A stretch of DNA of 64,000 bases from Glaciihabitans tibetensis (GTDB taxonomy: Bacteria; Actinomycetota; Actinomycetes; Actinomycetales; Microbacteriaceae): positions 124,001 through 188,000 of the forward strand of contig NZ_PVTL01000003.1 in assembly GCF_003003265.1 (NCBI RefSeq), read 5' to 3'. Below the pieces are notes generated by a model. That model was not told where the DNA came from. It did not search any database and saw only the letters and a program-made list of their open reading frames with translations. The translations under genes and the position numbers were made by a program. Numbering within the stretch: the first letter of the stretch is position 1; every line of letters starts with the position of its first letter. Shown piece by piece: positions 1-9,453 of this stretch.

Positions 1-1030
1 CGGCGGAGGCCCGCACTATGTCGTCGTACCCGTGCTTAGTACCGTAACCGGGATAAATGCCTTCGATCCAATTGAGCGGATCGTCTGCCCTGATCGAGGT
101 GCCCACGCCGTCGACCTCGACCCACAGGTACGTCGAATCCTTCGAGTAGGGGTCAACAGCCCACCCCCGAACCTGGACACCCCCGCCGACACCGACGGCG
201 AGGTCAAGCGCGCCATGGGTCGACTTCGGACCGGTGGGCGAGCCAAACCAGTCGCTGAACATTCGCCAGAAATTCCGGTTGCCATAGGCGCCGCACGAGT
301 CGCCGGAACCGTAGAGGTTAGCCAAGGCGGAGCGGTTAGGAACATAGGGCGTGTAGATGTACAGGTTGGCCGTCGCCTGGTTTTCGATATAGACAGGCTG
401 GGTGCCGCACCCCGGGTTGGGGTTGTACTGAATGTTGACAACGGTGTTCGCCTTGTACCGATACGACGAGGCGTGGTTCTCGTAGTAGCGGTACTGCCAC
501 GCTGCCTTATAGACCTGGTTGTAGAAGCCGGAGAATTGGGCGTCGCACGGAGCGGTGTCCGGGCATGCATACCCGGTGGCTTTGATGTACTTCGAGGCAT
601 CAGGCGCCGTGCTCGTGACGAGCGTCTGTTCCTTCTGGAGTAGCACGAGGAGTACCTGCGGATTGATTCCGCATGCAGTTGCGACCCGAGAGATGATCGT
701 GGACGCGCGTTCCTGCGTAGCTCCGGTGTAGGCGCGGCACTGGGCATCCGCCGACCGTGTCCAGGTGTCCTGTCGGTAATTCTTCAGGCAGTTGCCGCCG
801 GGGGCGCACGTGGGAACCCGAATCTCGAGAAACGACTGTATTTGTTGCGATGTCATGGCAGCCGAGTCGTGAAACTTGGCGTCCGAGATGATGTTCCCCG
901 GGTTGAACGCACTGGCCTCTGCCGCAGACGCGGGCTCGGCCGCAATCGTTTGCGTAACCCCGACACCCGCAGCGAGTGCGAGAACCATTGTTATTGCGAG
1001 AAACCGCGCTCTAACCAAACTGCGAATCAT
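1..1030 (-). CDS. secreted surface protein of unknown function (partial, C-terminus outside window)
   Basis: The reading frame begins at an ATG with GGAGGT 6 nt upstream and runs off the left edge after 343 codons. Residues about 8-35 form a signal peptide with Ala-rich cleavage region. The mature part starts with a FNPGNIISD motif and has several Cys pairs (for example CAPGGNC and CPDTAPC), as expected for a disulfide-stabilised exported protein. Near the visible end is a GWAVDP motif, typical of short beta-repeats in actinobacterial surface proteins sometimes labelled hemagglutinin-like. No catalytic motif is visible. It is transcribed away from the adjacent glycosyltransferase. Its role at the envelope is inferred from export only. 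Confidence 0.8.
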   Translation of the reverse strand, partial: MIRSLVRARFLAITMVLALAAGVGVTQTIAAEPASAAEASAFNPGNIISDAKFHDSAAMTSQQIQSFLEIRVPTCAPGGNCLKNYRQDTWTRSADAQCRAYTGATQERASTIISRVATACGINPQVLLVLLQKEQTLVTSTAPDASKYIKATGYACPDTAPCDAQFSGFYNQVYKAAWQYRYYENHASSYRYKANTVVNIQYNPNPGCGTQPVYIENQATANLYIYTPYVPNRSALANLYGSGDSCGAYGNRNFWRMFSDWFGSPTGPKSTHGALDLAVGVGGGVQVRGWAVDPYSKDSTYLWVEVDGVGTSIRADDPLNWIEGIYPGYGTKHGYDDIVRASA

Positions 1031-1303
1031 GGTGACCTCCGGCATGGACCGCCACGCGCGACAGCGCGCTACAGTTTCTAGTACTTCTCCCCCCAGAAGA
1101 ACCTGGAATGCCGCAGCAAGGTCTTCCCCGGATGCGATCAGACTACGTTGATTTGTCGCGATTGCCCAGAACACGGCGAGTTCAAAAGCACATCGCTTGC
1201 CAAAGAACACTCTCCGACGCGCGGCTCCGCGGTCTTCGCTCGAGGATCGGCTTCCATCCACTTGATAAACTCGGGCCTTCCTATCAATCCGTGAAAGGCC
1301 CCA
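1031..1303. other. divergent intergenic region, no gene seen
   Basis: This spacer separates the minus-strand secreted protein from the plus-strand glycosyltransferase and should hold promoters for both. A small GC-rich inverted repeat lies at about 1055-1069. No convincing -35/-10 pair could be assigned. Confidence 0.4.
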
Positions 1304-3781
1304 ATGCCTCAGCTTCGTCCCGGTGTCGTCTCGGTCATCCTTGTGAATTTCCGCGGCGCGACAGACACGATTGGAGCGATAGAGCAGCTCCGCGCCCTCG
1401 ATTGGCCTGCGGAGAGGCTGGAGATCGTCGTCGTGGAGAATGCATCAGGAGACGACAGCGCGCAACGCATCAACGCTGCCGCTCCCGACATTGTTTTCGT
1501 TCAATCGAAGGAGAACCTCGGGTTCGCGGGCGGGTGCAACCTCGGCGTCGCTAAGTCATCCGGCGAGTTCGTTGCTTTCCTGAACAACGACGCCCGACCC
1601 GACAAGGCATGGATCTCGGCGGCAATTGACCGATTCGCCGAGTCGCCGCGAGTGGGCGCCGTAGCGAGCAAGGTGTTGGACTGGGACGGCGTCAACGTCG
1701 ACTACATCGGTTCAGCCCTGACCTGGTTCGGTATGGGATACAAACCCTTCACTGCAGAAAAACTCGAGCCAGGCATGCCGGAGCCCGGCGATGTGCTCTT
1801 CGGGACCGGAGCTGCAATGTTCGTGCGCCGCGAGGTCTTTGCAGAACTCGGCGGGTTTGATGAACGGTATTTCATGTTCTTCGAGGATGTCGACTTCGGG
1901 TGGCGCTTGAACCTCCGGGGGTGGCGGTACGTCTACGAGGCGGGTTCGCTCGCCTTTCACAAGCATCACGCGTCGATGACGTCATTCGGCGAGTTCAAGG
2001 AGAGCTATCTGCTCGAGCGGAACGCGCTGTTCACCCTCTACAAAAACCTTGAGCCTGACACCCTGAATGATGCGTTGCCCGCGGCAATGGCCCTAGCGGT
2101 GAGGCGCGGAATGGCAAAGGGAGCCGTAGATTCAACTTCCTTTGACCTGCGCAAGCCCGGAGGGGACGGGGAGGAGTCCCTGCAGATCGCGAAAGCGGCG
2201 CTGACGGGAGTGTTCGGGATAGACCAGTTCGTGGAGCACCTCCCCAGCCTCCGGGCGTCAAGAGATGAGATTCAGTCGAGCCGCACTGTCTCAGATGCCC
2301 GCCTGTGGCGTTTGTTCGGGTTGACTGACATGCCCGCGTTCCAGGACGAGAGCTACCTCGCGGGCTATGAGAACATCGTCTCGGCATTCGACGTGATCGA
2401 AGCCCCGGCCGCGACGCGCGTCCTCATCATCACGGGCGACCCAATCGGCAAAAAGATGGCGGGGCCGGCCATTAGGGCCTGGAACATGGCGCAGGCGCTG
2501 GCGTCGGAAAGCTCGGTAACGCTTCTGTCACTCACGGGTGTGGAGAGTGTGTCCGCTCCTTTCGACGTTGTCCACGTCCGGCCCGGCGACGACCGGGCAT
2601 TCGCGCCGTTCGAACGCGATGCCGACGTCATTATCTTCCAGGGCCATGCGATGAGCGTGTTCGAGGTCTTGCGCACAACCAAGAAGATTCTCGTCGTGGA
2701 TATCTACGATCCGATGCACCTCGAGCAGCTCGAGCAGGCGAGAGAGCTTCCCGCAGCGGTATGGGAGAAGCAGGTGAGTGACGCCACCGGTGTACTCAAC
2801 GAACAGTTGGCCCGTGGCGATTTCTTCCTGTGTGCCTCCGAACGCCAGCGCCACTTTTACCTCGGCCAGCTTGCTGCCCTCGGACGAATCAACCCGGCGA
2901 ACTACGCTGCGGATCCCGACCTCACTGACCTCATCAGCGTCGTACCGTTCGGATTCGACGCCACGGCCCCGGCGCACAAGAAGGCTGTGCTCAAGGGAGT
3001 CCGGCCGGGCATCGGAGCGGATGACAAGGTGCTTCTGTGGTCGGGAGGTCTCTATAACTGGTTCGATCCGAAGACCCTCATTCGCGCAGTGGCGGAGTTG
3101 GCCGAGCGCAGGCCCGAGGTGAAGCTGTTCTTCCAGGGGACCAAGCACCCCCACCCCGGGGTACCCGAGATGCAGATCGTCGCCGATTCGCGAGCACTCG
3201 CGCGCGAGCTGGGAACGCTGGATAACTCGGTGTTTTTCAATGATTCGTGGGTCGACTATTCCGAGCGCGAAAACTACCTTATGGAAGCCGACGCCGGGGT
3301 CAGCACCCATTTCTCGCATATCGAGACGACATTCTCATTCCGCACTCGCATCCTGGACTACCTCTGGGCAGGACTGCCGATGGTGATCACGGAGGGCGAC
3401 CATTTCGCGGAGCTGGTTGCACGGGAGTCGCTTGGCATCGCGGTGGAGGCCGGCAACGTGGCCGGCCTGACCGCCGCGCTCGAGAAGATCCTGTTCGACG
3501 AAGATTTCATCCGGCAGTCTCGCGAGAACATCGCCCGAGTGCGGGAGCAGTACCGCTGGGACAATGTTCTCGAGCCCCTCGTAACCTTCGTCGCTTCGCC
3601 GCATTCGGCCGCGGACCGGGCAGTCGGCTCTCGGTCTGATGCACCGAGACGTGGGCGTCCACGGCAACGGATCAAACGAAGCGGTTGGCGCCATGATCTC
3701 GGATTGGTGAAGTTTTACCTGCAGAATGGCGGGCCGAAGACTGTTGTCAGGAAGATCCGGTCGCGTCTGCGGAAGAGGTAG
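1304..3781 (+). CDS. bifunctional glycosyltransferase: N-terminal GT2, C-terminal GT-B
   Basis: This 825-residue protein joins two glycosyltransferase folds. Residues about 5-240 are a GT2 (GT-A fold) domain of rhamnosyltransferase type, with VSVILVNF at the start, the LNND metal/nucleotide region and the FFEDVDF segment. From about residue 370 a GT-B domain follows: VLIITGDPIGKKMAGPAIR begins its N-terminal Rossmann half, and VLLWSGGLYNW the C-terminal half. The last 50 residues are basic. Both domains are cytosolic, so it may add two sugars in sequence to a lipid-linked glycan. The ATG follows a weak AAAGG. Sugar specificity cannot be read. It starts the plus-strand polysaccharide block. 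Confidence 0.85.
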   Translation: MPQLRPGVVSVILVNFRGATDTIGAIEQLRALDWPAERLEIVVVENASGDDSAQRINAAAPDIVFVQSKENLGFAGGCNLGVAKSSGEFVAFLNNDARPDKAWISAAIDRFAESPRVGAVASKVLDWDGVNVDYIGSALTWFGMGYKPFTAEKLEPGMPEPGDVLFGTGAAMFVRREVFAELGGFDERYFMFFEDVDFGWRLNLRGWRYVYEAGSLAFHKHHASMTSFGEFKESYLLERNALFTLYKNLEPDTLNDALPAAMALAVRRGMAKGAVDSTSFDLRKPGGDGEESLQIAKAALTGVFGIDQFVEHLPSLRASRDEIQSSRTVSDARLWRLFGLTDMPAFQDESYLAGYENIVSAFDVIEAPAATRVLIITGDPIGKKMAGPAIRAWNMAQALASESSVTLLSLTGVESVSAPFDVVHVRPGDDRAFAPFERDADVIIFQGHAMSVFEVLRTTKKILVVDIYDPMHLEQLEQARELPAAVWEKQVSDATGVLNEQLARGDFFLCASERQRHFYLGQLAALGRINPANYAADPDLTDLISVVPFGFDATAPAHKKAVLKGVRPGIGADDKVLLWSGGLYNWFDPKTLIRAVAELAERRPEVKLFFQGTKHPHPGVPEMQIVADSRALARELGTLDNSVFFNDSWVDYSERENYLMEADAGVSTHFSHIETTFSFRTRILDYLWAGLPMVITEGDHFAELVARESLGIAVEAGNVAGLTAALEKILFDEDFIRQSRENIARVREQYRWDNVLEPLVTFVASPHSAADRAVGSRSDAPRRGRPRQRIKRSGWRHDLGLVKFYLQNGGPKTVVRKIRSRLRKR

Positions 3782-3893
3782 CCGCAAGGTCGGGTCGGCA
3801 AAGTGAGTTAAGATTCAGCTGTGCGCCTCCATGGGGTTGCAGTCGGGGAGCCTATTGCTGTTCTCTCCCAATAAAGACATGTAGGGGTGGTTT

Positions 3894-5741
3894 GTGTCAT
3901 CTGTTCACGCAGACGGAAGTAGTCACGCACGCGGTGATCGAATTTCCGCCGCTGCGCGGTCTGCAGTCACACTGTTGTTCGCCGGCATTGTTGGATATGC
4001 GGTCAGCACATCGGTGCAAACCAGGGCAGAAAACCCCCTCGACATATCAAACGTCTATAACGGGGCCTACGGGTGGAACCCGGAAAACAATTTCCTGCAG
4101 GTCATAACCTTCCTGGTCGTCACAGCGCTGGTGTATCCCGCTCTCGTCTTCCTCGGGCGGTGGAGGCCGTGGGCGCTTCGTGTGGCCGCCGTCTGCATCA
4201 CATCCGTGGTTGTTGTGGCCTCCAGACTTATCGCACCCGCCGCAGCGAACTCCTTTGACTTCTTCCACTTCGGTGAACAGCTCGCGCCGGCACGCGCGGT
4301 ATTCGAGGGAGCGGAGCCCTTCGTCGACGCCTTTGTTTTGCACGGGGGCGGCGAAGATCTGCTGAAACCGATCGTGGGTTTTGTGTTGTTCGGTGGGGGA
4401 GAGCCCAACGCCGGCGCATATCTGCTCATCAGTGTGTTGCTCCGTTCCCTTGCGGTCTTCGGATTCCTCGCAGCGGTTGCCACGATCGTCCGGTCGCAGA
4501 CCGGCGCCCTGCTCGTCCTTGCCTGGTTCTCGATGACCACCCTCGCCGACATCACGTACACGAAAAGCTTGTTCTACAGCGCCTTTGTGGTTCTGCTGTG
4601 GCTAGCAGTGGAGAAAACCGTGTCTGTCGGGCGACGGCTGATCCTTCTCGCTGGATCCGGTGTTGTGGCCTCCCTCGCACTGGCCTACTCAATCGACGTC
4701 GGGGCTATGCTCGGGTTGCTGGCGGCGGGAATCTCTATCGCGCTCGTATTCGCCTCGGTGTCCGATTCAGGCAATATCGCGTTCCGGCTTCCCCGTCGGT
4801 GGACCGTTCTTCTGCCGGGACTTGCGATTACCGCCGGAGTGCTGATCGTTCAGCTCATCCTTTTCCTGGCGCTGCGACCCAACGCCTACCTCTCTTTTCT
4901 CCAGTCGACGTTCCTGGAGATACCTCGCTACCAGGGCCTGACCTGGGATTTCCCATTGTCTGGCATCACCAACGACCGGTTCAACGTGTGGGTCCCTATC
5001 CTTGTGCTTGCTGTTCTGACCGTGCTGCTGGGAGATCTCGTCACCCGATCATGGCGAAGCGACCGTGCAATCGACGTTCGGTTGGGACTCGCCGTCGTCT
5101 TGTGGGCGGCCGCCATCATCAACGTGCGATTCTCCGTGGGCCGACCTGACGACGGTCACCTGTACCTCGCGGGCCCTCCGATCTTTCTCGCGGCCGCGTA
5201 CACGCTGCAACTGGTGATCGAGCGGGTTCGGACTGAGGACTGGGGTCGGGCATGGACGGCCGCCATTATCGGTTTGCTCGCCGTCGTACCGGCGGGTGCT
5301 GTCGATGTCGCCAGGCTCGCGATCGATACCACCGCTCTGCAAGCGTCTGCCCGCACGGTGAAGAATTTTCCCCTCCAACCCGATGACGCATGGCTGGATG
5401 AGAGTCACCGAGCAGTGGTTGAGTATGTCCAGGCCAATAGCGAGGTTGACGACCCGATCTGGGTGATGGAGCCTGAGCCATCCCTGTACTACTTCAGCCA
5501 GCGGGAGAACCCAACTCGGTTCTATGTCTCGTGGTTCGTTGATCCGCGCCCGTGGACAGAAGAAGCGTTGACGGACTTGAAAGCCAACCCGCCAGAGCTG
5601 GTTGTGTACTCAACGGGTTCCAGCTATGCGAACAGCGACGGCATTCCCATCTGGGACCGGATTCCCGAAATCGATGAGTGGGTGCTCGCCAACTATCCCG
5701 AACGGGTGCAAGTTGGCGATGCCGTCATTTTGACGAAGTAG
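3894..5741 (+). CDS. polytopic membrane protein, GT-C-like glycosyltransferase candidate
   Basis: A 615-residue protein starting at GTG, 3 nt after AGGGGTGG. It has roughly 11-13 hydrophobic segments between residues 20 and 480 and an extracytoplasmic C-terminal domain of about 120 residues, a layout common to GT-C enzymes that use polyprenyl-phosphate sugars. A FFHFGEQLAP segment sits in the first external loop, where GT-C proteins carry catalytic acidic residues. No family was recognised with certainty. It is the first gene of an operon whose later members overlap, so it probably glycosylates a surface polymer using the lipid-linked sugar made by the downstream GT2 enzymes. That role is inference. 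Confidence 0.65.
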   Translation: MSSVHADGSSHARGDRISAAARSAVTLLFAGIVGYAVSTSVQTRAENPLDISNVYNGAYGWNPENNFLQVITFLVVTALVYPALVFLGRWRPWALRVAAVCITSVVVVASRLIAPAAANSFDFFHFGEQLAPARAVFEGAEPFVDAFVLHGGGEDLLKPIVGFVLFGGGEPNAGAYLLISVLLRSLAVFGFLAAVATIVRSQTGALLVLAWFSMTTLADITYTKSLFYSAFVVLLWLAVEKTVSVGRRLILLAGSGVVASLALAYSIDVGAMLGLLAAGISIALVFASVSDSGNIAFRLPRRWTVLLPGLAITAGVLIVQLILFLALRPNAYLSFLQSTFLEIPRYQGLTWDFPLSGITNDRFNVWVPILVLAVLTVLLGDLVTRSWRSDRAIDVRLGLAVVLWAAAIINVRFSVGRPDDGHLYLAGPPIFLAAAYTLQLVIERVRTEDWGRAWTAAIIGLLAVVPAGAVDVARLAIDTTALQASARTVKNFPLQPDDAWLDESHRAVVEYVQANSEVDDPIWVMEPEPSLYYFSQRENPTRFYVSWFVDPRPWTEEALTDLKANPPELVVYSTGSSYANSDGIPIWDRIPEIDEWVLANYPERVQVGDAVILTK

Positions 5742-5750
5742 AAGCGCCCT

Positions 5751-6863
5751 ATGTCAACGTCTCGAAATGCTGTAGTGATCGGAGCCGGGTTCTATGGGCT
5801 TCGGATTGCCCTCCACCTGGAGTCGCTGGGGTTCGACCGCGTGACGGTAGTCGAACGCGAGCCTTCCGTCATGGAGCGTGCCAGCTTGAACAATCAAGCG
5901 CGGGTGCACAACGGCTACCACTACCCGCGCAGCATTCTGACCGGTTATCGCTCGCACCTGCAGTTGCCGACCTTCGCGGATGAATTCGCCGAGGCAATGG
6001 TCGACGATTTTGTACACCTGTACGCAATCGCGAAGCGGCTCTCAAAGGTAAACGCTCGTCAATTCGAGCTATTCGCCCAGCGGATCGGGTCTCCAACCGA
6101 ACGGGTGCTCGACGCCCGGTCGCACTCATTCGATACCGACATGGTCGAAGCTGTTTTTCGCGTGCGCGAGCCTGCGTTCGACGCACGGATCCTTCGCGAC
6201 CTCCTGATGGCTCGAATTGCCGAGGTTGCGGCGATTGAGATCTCAACGTCGACCGAGGTGCTTACCGTCACAGGGATGGACGACGAACGTGTCGCCGTCG
6301 AGACATCCCGAGGGCTGCTCGAAGCCGATGCCGTGATCAGCGCCACTTACTCCGGGATCAATGTGCTCCACCGGAGATCGGGACTCCCTGAAGTGCCCCT
6401 CCAACACGAAATCACTGAGATGGCGCTGGTGGAGATGCCCGCGGACCTGAAACACGTGGCGGTGACCGTCATGGACGGACCGTTCTTCTCGATGATGCCA
6501 TTCCCGAGTCGTGGGCTTCACACCCTGTCGCATGTTCGCTACACGCCGCATCGTCGATGGCGAGACGGCGAAGGCCGGCCGCATGACCCGGAAGACATTC
6601 TCAAGGCCTCGTCGCAGGAATCCCAGTTTGGGAATATGCGTGCGGATGTGACACGGTTTATGCCGCGCCTCAAGCGACTTGAGCACGTGGATTCGCTCTG
6701 GGAGGTCAAAACGGTACTAACCAGAAGCGATTCTGACGACAGCCGCCCCATTCTTTTCTTGCGTGATCACGGGATTACGAACTACACGTGCATCATGGGG
6801 AGCAAACTGGACAATATCTACGACGTACTACAGGAGTTGAGTGTCGCCTATGGCCGACAATAA
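5751..6863 (+). CDS. FAD-dependent oxidoreductase of polysaccharide-cluster type
   Basis: A 370-residue protein with an N-terminal dinucleotide-binding motif, VVIGAGFYGLRIALHL, and the acidic end of the second strand (VVEREPS), as in the DAO/amine-oxidase superfamily. The NNQARVHNGYHYPRS stretch at about residues 45-60 is a conserved signature of FAD enzymes found in surface-glycan clusters. It may oxidise or rearrange a nucleotide- or lipid-linked sugar; the substrate is unknown. It lies 9 nt after the membrane protein gene, and its last 23 bases overlap the next gene, consistent with translational coupling. Confidence 0.75.
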   Translation: MSTSRNAVVIGAGFYGLRIALHLESLGFDRVTVVEREPSVMERASLNNQARVHNGYHYPRSILTGYRSHLQLPTFADEFAEAMVDDFVHLYAIAKRLSKVNARQFELFAQRIGSPTERVLDARSHSFDTDMVEAVFRVREPAFDARILRDLLMARIAEVAAIEISTSTEVLTVTGMDDERVAVETSRGLLEADAVISATYSGINVLHRRSGLPEVPLQHEITEMALVEMPADLKHVAVTVMDGPFFSMMPFPSRGLHTLSHVRYTPHRRWRDGEGRPHDPEDILKASSQESQFGNMRADVTRFMPRLKRLEHVDSLWEVKTVLTRSDSDDSRPILFLRDHGITNYTCIMGSKLDNIYDVLQELSVAYGRQ

Positions 6864-7845
6864 TTCGCAGAAAGACCGTCTTGCCGATGTCTTCGTCTCG
6901 GTAGTAGCGGTGTTGGATGGCTTGCCCTTCGACAATACGAGCTTTGTTCGGGAGGTACAGCACCTCCTGGACGGCAAGTACACCAACTACGAGCTGCTCC
7001 TCGTCGACAACGGCGTATCGGCAGATCAGCTGGTTGAGTTGCGCGCTGCGTTGACATCGGTGCCATGCGTGCGGATACTTCGGCTTTCGCGGGGTTTCGA
7101 GCAGGACACCGCTATCTTCGCGGGACTTGACTCCGCCATCGGTGATGTTGTCGTCGTGTTCACCCCGGGTTTCGACCGGATCGAGTTGATCCCGGAGCTG
7201 GTCTCGAGAGTGCGCTCAGGTGCCGACATTGTCCAGGGGATCAGCACCGTGAGTTTGGGTGGGACCGTGATCGGACGGTTGGGAAGAAAGCTCTTCTACG
7301 CATACAACAGACGCTCGCTCGGCGTTGAGATCTCTCCGCAGGCGACGTACCTGACCGGAGTCAGCCGCCGGGCGGTGAATTCGCTCACCTCGACTTCACG
7401 CAATCACCGCTACCTTCGCCACCTCATCCAACACGTGGGGTTTCCCATCGAAGGGTTCTCCTATGAGCCAGACATGGCGTCCTCACGAAAGAGGACGGTT
7501 CGGGCGGGCGCCCGCGAAGCCGTGGAGATGGTGAGTAGCTATTCCACGCACCCATTGCGCATCGTGACCGCGATCGGCGTCGCGGCGGGATTGCTCAACC
7601 TTATGTACGCCATTTACGTGCTCATTGTCGGGGCAATCTACTCGGATGTAGCGGAGGGCTGGACTACCACATCACTTCAACTGTCGGCAATGTTCTTCAT
7701 CATCTGCATAATTCTCGCTGTGCAATCTGAATACGTGGGGCGCACGCTAGCGGAGTCCCGCCAGGAGCCGAGCTACTTTGTAGCCGAGGAGATCGAGAGC
7801 GAGACCCGCCTTGCCGACCTGGAGCGCCGCAATGTCCTCAGCTGA
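6841..7845 (+). CDS. GtrB/DPM1-like GT2 protein with two C-terminal TM helices, atypical active site
   Basis: A 334-residue protein. The GTG is chosen because AGGAG lies 4 nt upstream; an ATG nine bases later is the alternative. It has the GT2 fold start (LLLVDNG), a long cytosolic domain and two transmembrane helices at about residues 235-300, matching polyprenyl-phosphate glycosyltransferases of the GtrB/DPM1 group. Where relatives have an Asp-rich metal-binding motif after the hydrophobic strand (VVVVF), this protein reads TPGFDRIEL, so the usual DXD is missing. It may use another residue, or be a non-catalytic partner of the next GT2. It overlaps both neighbours. Confidence 0.75.
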   Translation: MSPMADNNSQKDRLADVFVSVVAVLDGLPFDNTSFVREVQHLLDGKYTNYELLLVDNGVSADQLVELRAALTSVPCVRILRLSRGFEQDTAIFAGLDSAIGDVVVVFTPGFDRIELIPELVSRVRSGADIVQGISTVSLGGTVIGRLGRKLFYAYNRRSLGVEISPQATYLTGVSRRAVNSLTSTSRNHRYLRHLIQHVGFPIEGFSYEPDMASSRKRTVRAGAREAVEMVSSYSTHPLRIVTAIGVAAGLLNLMYAIYVLIVGAIYSDVAEGWTTTSLQLSAMFFIICIILAVQSEYVGRTLAESRQEPSYFVAEEIESETRLADLERRNVLS

Positions 7846-8668
7846 CGGCAGCGCACCGCTGCGTTCTTCCGACGGGTGGCAAGTTCCCGCGCACACGACT
7901 GTCGAGTTTGCGGCCCGCGCGAACGACTACTGTGTGGTTGTCTTCGTCCTCAACGAGGGCGACAAGGTCCGCCAGCAACTGATCCGCATGCGGGACCTGC
8001 ACAGCGACGTAGATGTGATCGTGGCGGACGGGGGCAGCACCGATGGCTCTCTCTCGCATGATTTCCTGCGGCAGGCGGGGGTGAATTCGCTTCTGGTCAA
8101 GACCGGTGCCGGGAAGCTCAGCGCCCAAATGCGGATGGCGTTCTCTTGGGCAGTCGACCGCGGTTATCTCGGGGTGATCGTAATCGACGGCAATGGTAAA
8201 GACGATGTCTCGGCCATCCCGGAATTCCGGCGTCTGCTCGCGGCGGGCTTCGACCACGTACAAGGCTCACGATTTATTCCGGGTGGACGCGCAATCAACA
8301 CGCCGCTTAGTCGCCACATCGGTTTGAAGGTGCTTCACGCGCCGCTCATTTCACTGGCGTCACGCCGTGTGCACACGGACACGACCAATGGCTTCCGCGG
8401 ATACAGTGCTCGGCTCCTCGCAGACCCGACGGTAGCGGTCTTTCGTGATGTCTTCTCGACCTACGAACTGCATTACCATCTCGCCATCGAAAGCAGCCGA
8501 GATGCACGGTTCAAGACCGTCGAAACACCGGTCACGCGCGAATACCCGAAGGGCGTGAAGACGCCAACGAAAATCAGCCCCGTGCGGGGGAACGCCAGGA
8601 TCTTGCGGATTCTGTTCTCTGCCGCACTCGGACGATATCGGCTTCGACCCGAGAAGGACGAAAAGTGA
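7832..8668 (+). CDS. GT2 glycosyltransferase, dolichyl-phosphate-mannose-synthase-like, soluble
   Basis: A 278-residue protein starting at an ATG with GGAG 7 nt upstream and overlapping the previous stop by 14 bases; an upstream in-frame TTG lacks a comparable ribosome site. It has the GT2 motifs VIVADGGSTDGS and VIVIDGNGKDD, the second being the expected Asp-rich metal site. No transmembrane helix is visible, unlike the preceding GT2 protein, so the pair may act together, one giving catalysis and the other the membrane anchor. It probably transfers a sugar from a nucleotide donor to polyprenyl phosphate. Acceptor and sugar are not known. Confidence 0.8.
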   Translation: MSSADGSAPLRSSDGWQVPAHTTVEFAARANDYCVVVFVLNEGDKVRQQLIRMRDLHSDVDVIVADGGSTDGSLSHDFLRQAGVNSLLVKTGAGKLSAQMRMAFSWAVDRGYLGVIVIDGNGKDDVSAIPEFRRLLAAGFDHVQGSRFIPGGRAINTPLSRHIGLKVLHAPLISLASRRVHTDTTNGFRGYSARLLADPTVAVFRDVFSTYELHYHLAIESSRDARFKTVETPVTREYPKGVKTPTKISPVRGNARILRILFSAALGRYRLRPEKDEK

Positions 8669-9453
8669 TGAGTGAAGTTGGTCGGACCGCGCTCGTGGGG
8701 TATTCCGGTTTCGTAGGCGGCAATCTCCTCCGGTCTAGGAACTTCGATCTGCTCGTACGGTCGACCAATACCGACGAGCTGCGCGGTCAACATTTCTCCC
8801 GGGTAGTCTTCTCCGCTGCCAAAGCTGAGAAATGGCGGGCGAACAAAGAACCCGCGGCGGATTTGGCCCACATCGAACAGCTGGAAGCAGTTTTGTCCTC
8901 GTTCACCACCGACGAGCTCGTCATCATCTCGACCGTCGATGTGTATTCCGACCCCAGATCCGTAGATGAGAGCACTCTGCCCCACACGGACAGCTTGCAC
9001 CCGTATGGATTGCACAGGCTGCAGCTCGAACAATTTGCCAGGCTGCGCCACGCCGCTACTTCGATCGTCAGGTTGCCCGCACTGTTCGGGCCCGGGATCA
9101 AAAAGAACGTCATCTACGACCTCATGCACGACAACAATCTCGATCAGATTCACCACGCTGGCAGCTTCCAGTACTACAACCTAGAGCGACTGTCCGACGA
9201 TCTGGACCGGATAGTGGAGGCAAAACTTCCCCTGGTGAACATCACCACCGCTCCGCTGCTGACATCGGAAATCGCCGCGCGTTGTTTCGGGCGTGAATTT
9301 TTTAATGCACCGACGGGCGTGACGCCGGGTTCTTACGACGTTCACACCCAGTTCGCGGAAGTACTCGGCGGTACAGGGCCCTACAGCTACGGCCGAGACG
9401 ATGTCCTTCGGGAGCTCAGCGCATTTGTTCAGAAGGAACGGAGGGACTCGTGA
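8665..9453 (+). CDS. NAD(P)-dependent epimerase/dehydratase (SDR) with Tyr-x3-Arg in place of Tyr-x3-Lys
   Basis: A 262-263-residue extended-SDR-like protein. GTG 8665 and ATG 8668 are adjacent start options after AAGGA; both overlap the preceding stop. The N-terminal GYSGFVGG motif is the Rossmann glycine motif, and the ISTVDVY strand carries the catalytic Ser/Thr. The active-site Tyr is at about residue 113 in YGLHR, so the usual Lys four residues later is Arg. It may make or modify a nucleotide sugar for the GT2 enzymes of the same operon. It is short for a full nucleotide-sugar dehydratase, which suggests a reduced substrate domain. Confidence 0.75.
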   Translation: MMSEVGRTALVGYSGFVGGNLLRSRNFDLLVRSTNTDELRGQHFSRVVFSAAKAEKWRANKEPAADLAHIEQLEAVLSSFTTDELVIISTVDVYSDPRSVDESTLPHTDSLHPYGLHRLQLEQFARLRHAATSIVRLPALFGPGIKKNVIYDLMHDNNLDQIHHAGSFQYYNLERLSDDLDRIVEAKLPLVNITTAPLLTSEIAARCFGREFFNAPTGVTPGSYDVHTQFAEVLGGTGPYSYGRDDVLRELSAFVQKERRDS

